Positions 7,830 to 9,406 of a stretch of DNA of 9,406 nucleotides are shown here, in pieces. Numbering within the stretch: position 1 is the stretch's first letter; every line of letters begins with the position of its first letter. Source of the stretch: an uncultured Acetobacter sp. (lineage in GTDB: Bacteria > Pseudomonadota > Alphaproteobacteria > Acetobacterales > Acetobacteraceae); the NCBI GenBank assembly GCA_937900755.1, contig CALCDN010000116.1, positions 1 to 9,406 on the forward strand, written 5' to 3'. Under the pieces are notes generated by a model. That model worked only from the letters and a program-made list of their open reading frames with translations. It made no database searches and was not told where the DNA came from. A program made the position numbers and the translations under genes.

Positions 7830-7851
7830 CCGCATGCATTGCTGCATGCGG
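7830..7851 (-). other. Hairpin in the secG-pyrG spacer (pyrG leader)
   Basis: CCGCATGCA (7830-7838) and TGCATGCGG (7843-7851) form a perfect 9-bp stem with a 4-base loop, about 58 bases before the pyrG start. Read on the minus strand it is followed by a mixed sequence with scattered Ts but no clean T run, so it is not a standard terminator. It may stabilise the message, pause polymerase or mark a processing point between secG and pyrG. No known riboswitch was recognised. Confidence 0.5.
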
Positions 7852-7869
7852 GGGACAAAAATTCATGCT

Positions 7870-7901
7870 CTTCTCTGTAAACCGGGCGGGTATCAGAGAA
7901 G
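7870..7901 (-). other. Second hairpin just after secG
   Basis: CTTCTCTG (7870-7877) pairs with CAGAGAAG (7894-7901), a perfect 8-bp stem with a 16-base GC-rich loop, starting 14 bases after the secG stop on the minus strand. A T5 run (complement of 7857-7861) follows eight bases beyond the stem. This is too far for a textbook terminator, but it may give partial termination or 3' end protection of the tpiA-secG part of the transcript. Confidence 0.35.
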
Positions 7902-7915
7902 GACGACTGCATTTT

Positions 7916-8260
7916 TCAGGGCTTGGAAGCCGCAGGCGGAGCCTGGGTCTGGACCGCGGGCGGGGCCGTGGTGGCAACAGGTGCGATTTCGGCCGGGGGC
8001 TGGGCAAGAATATCATGCCCTGCACCGCTCACGCCGCCTTTGTACAGCATTGCAAGCAGGAGCGAGAGCAGCATGAACAGCCCTGCCAGCACGGCAGTGG
8101 TGCGGGTCAGCAGGTTTGCCGTCCCGCGACCGGACATGAAGGCTCCCATACCCTGACTGTTACCAATACCAAGGCCGCCACCTTCGCTCCGCTGGATCAG
8201 CACAACGCCAATCAGAGCAATAGTGACACAGAAATGCAGGATCAGCAGGGCTGTCGTCAT
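7916..8260 (-). CDS. secG: SecG, protein translocase subunit
   Basis: SecG is the small accessory subunit of the SecYEG channel in the inner membrane, and it helps SecA-driven export. The 114-residue product has two hydrophobic helices (about 4-22 and 55-73). They are joined by a conserved cytoplasmic loop LIQRSEGGGLGIGNSQGMGAF (21-41) followed by SGRGTANLLTRTTAVLA, the hallmark of the family. The C-terminal 30 residues are a low-complexity Ala/Pro/Thr/Gln tail (AQPPAEIAPVATTAPPA and on), often seen in alphaproteobacterial SecG. The ATG at 8260 starts directly at the first helix. The upstream Shine-Dalgarno is weak (GGAA, about seven bases away). Only 27 bases separate it from the tpiA stop, so the two are probably cotranscribed. 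Confidence 0.95.
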   Translation of the reverse strand: MTTALLILHFCVTIALIGVVLIQRSEGGGLGIGNSQGMGAFMSGRGTANLLTRTTAVLAGLFMLLSLLLAMLYKGGVSGAGHDILAQPPAEIAPVATTAPPAVQTQAPPAASKP

Positions 8261-8287
8261 GTCGGGTTCCAGATCAAAGCAACAATG

Positions 8288-9028
8288 TCAGGCAGCGGAT
8301 GCTGCGTTGACAATAGAAAGAAATGCATCCGCCTTGAGGCTCGCGCCACCAACCAGTGCGCCCGCGACCTCGGGAATGGAAAGAACGGAAACAGCATTCC
8401 CGGCGTTTACGGACCCTCCATACAGGATTTTGAGAGCTTTTCCAGCCTCTCCAAACTGTCGGACCAATTCCGCACGCAGAAAAGACATGGTCTGGGCTAT
8501 CTGGTCAGTCGTTGCGGCAAGCCCCGTTCCAATGGCCCAGACGGGCTCGTAGGCCACAATACCGGCAAAACCATCGGGAAGCGAGCCCTTGATCTGCCAG
8601 CCCAGAACATCCTCATAGTCACCGCTGTCACGCTGGTCTTCCGTCTCGCCAATACAGACGATGGGGGTCAGGCCCGCCTTGGCTGCGGCCACGGCCTTTT
8701 CACGTACGGTTTCATCCAGCTCACCATGCTCCTGGCGCCGCTCGGAATGGCCAAGAATCACATGGCTCACACCAAGGTCGCTCAGCATGACGGGCGAAAT
8801 ATCGCCTGTATGCGCGCCGGAAACATCCTTGTGGCAATCCTGCGCACCCAGGCCAATGGGGGATGCGGCCAGTGCGGTCTCCACAAGGGCAAGCTGTGTA
8901 AAGGGGGGACAGATCACCACATCCGGCGCGGATGCGGGCAAACCACTGACAAGGGCCTGCACCAGTACCTGCGCGTCCTGGCGTGTGCCATTCATTTTCC
9001 AATTGCCGACAATAATCTGCCTGCTCAT
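8288..9028 (-). CDS. tpiA: Triosephosphate isomerase
   Basis: TpiA interconverts dihydroxyacetone phosphate and glyceraldehyde-3-phosphate in glycolysis and gluconeogenesis, as a cytoplasmic dimer. The 246-residue product is of normal length. The active-site residues are all present: Asn9 and Lys11 in GNWKMNG, His94 in ILGHSERR, Glu161 in AYEPVWAIGTG with the flexible loop 6 (about 162-169), and the phosphate-binding YGGSV (203-207). I chose ATG 9028 because it gives the standard start MSRQIIVGNWKMNG and has a strong GGAGG (complement of 9035-9039) six bases upstream. The in-frame start at 9064 would add 12 residues across that site. It is the first gene of the minus-strand tpiA-secG-pyrG-kdsA run and diverges from the ppiD-like gene. 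Confidence 0.99.
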   Translation of the reverse strand: MSRQIIVGNWKMNGTRQDAQVLVQALVSGLPASAPDVVICPPFTQLALVETALAASPIGLGAQDCHKDVSGAHTGDISPVMLSDLGVSHVILGHSERRQEHGELDETVREKAVAAAKAGLTPIVCIGETEDQRDSGDYEDVLGWQIKGSLPDGFAGIVAYEPVWAIGTGLAATTDQIAQTMSFLRAELVRQFGEAGKALKILYGGSVNAGNAVSVLSIPEVAGALVGGASLKADAFLSIVNAASAA

Positions 9029-9258
9029 ACCCTTCCTCCAGTCCTGTGCTGCCATATGCCACAATGAGCAGCACCATGGCGCGTTGGCAACAGGCTAAAC
9101 CATACACTCACACCCGGGGGCAAGAGAGGGTCAATACCTTATTGCTGCCCCATAACGGTTATGTCTGGTCAAGCGGCACACCTCCGCTTATGGTGCCGCC
9201 CCAAGATGTGCTGCAACCAGCATAACCCATTTATGATGAGCTGTGGATCCATAGGGTC
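9029..9258. promoter_or_regulatory. Divergent spacer between tpiA and the ppiD-like gene
   Basis: This 230-base spacer must hold promoters for both flanking genes, but none is clear. The best minus-strand pair is TTGCAG (complement of 9211-9216) and CATAAG (complement of 9187-9192), 18 bases apart, about 160 bases from tpiA. TTGACC also occurs on the minus strand at 9129-9134 and 9167-9172 without a good -10. The spacer contains three AT-rich inverted repeats: CAATA-CCT-TATTG (9132-9144), CATAAC-G-GTTATG (9151-9163) and CATAA-CCCAT-TTATG (9221-9235). The first two are 13-base palindromes 19 bases apart, centre to centre. They may be protein-binding sites. I know of no regulator to assign. Confidence 0.4.
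9171..9199 (+). other. Two competing hairpins upstream of the ppiD-like gene
   Basis: AAGCGG (9171-9176) can pair with CCGCTT (9184-9189), loop 7. Alternatively GCGGCAC (9173-9179) can pair with GTGCCGC (9193-9199), loop 13. The two share bases 9173-9176 and cannot coexist. If transcribed, this would be a switchable leader structure, but no T run follows and no ligand-binding fold was recognised. A third small stem, TGCTG (9209-9213) with CAGCA (9218-9222), lies downstream. Confidence 0.35.
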
Positions 9259-9406
9259 ATGATTTCCTACCTGCGCCGAGTACTTGTTGAATCGTGGCTG
9301 GGCCGCGTTGTTGCCATTGTTATTTTTCTGGCCTTTGTTGGCTGGGGCATTGGCGACGTTATTGGCTTCATGAGCGAGGAAACCGACGTGGTGGCGCGGG
9401 TGGGTC
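9259..9406 (+). CDS. Membrane-anchored peptidyl-prolyl isomerase (PpiD/SurA-like), N-terminal part only
   Basis: Only the first 49 codons are in the window. The product starts MISYLRRVLVESWLGRV, a short basic cytoplasmic stretch, then one hydrophobic helix (about residues 17-32) ending WGIGDVIGF. A periplasmic segment VVARVG follows. This layout, with W-G-I-G-D after the helix and then a V-A-x-V-G strand, is what I know from PpiD-type SurA_N/parvulin proteins of alphaproteobacteria, where the gene often neighbours tpiA. Such proteins are inner-membrane chaperones that help secreted proteins fold. The isomerase domain cannot be checked here. The Shine-Dalgarno is poor: AGGG at 9253-9256 is only two bases from the ATG, and GGA at 9244-9246 is 12 away. 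The gene is divergent from tpiA. Confidence 0.72.
   Translation, partial: MISYLRRVLVESWLGRVVAIVIFLAFVGWGIGDVIGFMSEETDVVARVG

Noticed and set aside
7773..7847. Upstream in-frame start giving pyrG 25 more residues
   Set aside because: The extension has no CTP synthase similarity and covers the leader hairpin. The conserved start MTRFVFITGG has its own ribosome binding site.
7865..9067. A 400-codon plus-strand open frame antisense to secG and tpiA
   Set aside because: It covers two well-supported genes and their spacer. Its sequence has no family features, so it is a shadow of the real genes' codon bias.
1..9406. A previously undescribed defence, mobile or biosynthetic system
   Set aside because: Every sizeable stretch is accounted for by conserved housekeeping genes. 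No transposase, integrase, direct-repeat array, toxin-antitoxin pair or unknown gene is present.

Overview
The window is ordinary chromosomal housekeeping DNA from a Gram-negative, moderately GC-rich alphaproteobacterium. The acetic acid bacteria (Acetobacteraceae, for example Acetobacter or a close relative) are the best guess. That guess rests on the protein flavour (DnaA domain IV, a RecF with LLLLDE/LVHLD, PyrG with GICFGMQ) and on gene order. No database comparison was possible, so the family is an inference. A Kdo-8-phosphate synthase gene shows that the organism makes lipopolysaccharide.

Left half, plus strand (1-5212): the classic replication-origin cluster dnaA (3' end only), dnaN, recF, gyrB. 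It encodes the initiator, the sliding clamp, the recombination mediator that shares the clamp gene's transcript, and the gyrase B subunit. dnaN and recF overlap by 4 bases if the GTG start of recF is used. gyrB follows recF after 92 bases. No cluster of DnaA boxes is visible, so the origin itself probably lies outside the window.

Centre (5213-5304): gyrB converges with a minus-strand operon. The gap holds a perfect 18-bp stem with A and T tracts on its two sides, which should terminate transcription from both directions.

Right half, minus strand (read from 9028 down to 5305): tpiA, secG, pyrG, kdsA. They encode triosephosphate isomerase, a Sec translocon subunit, CTP synthase and Kdo-8-phosphate synthase. 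pyrG and kdsA overlap by 4 bases (ATGA). The pairing makes metabolic sense because CTP is used to activate Kdo. The KdsA active site is of the metal-dependent type.

Right edge (9029-9406): a 230-base divergent spacer with several AT-rich palindromes and competing hairpins, then the start of a plus-strand gene for a membrane-anchored periplasmic peptidyl-prolyl isomerase of the PpiD/SurA-like family, cut by the window end.

I found no mobile element, CRISPR array, tRNA, rRNA or new multi-gene system. The observations worth a second look are small: the doubtful recF start with a C9 tract and GC hairpin, the KdsA metal-site signature, and unexplained palindromes and hairpins in the spacers.
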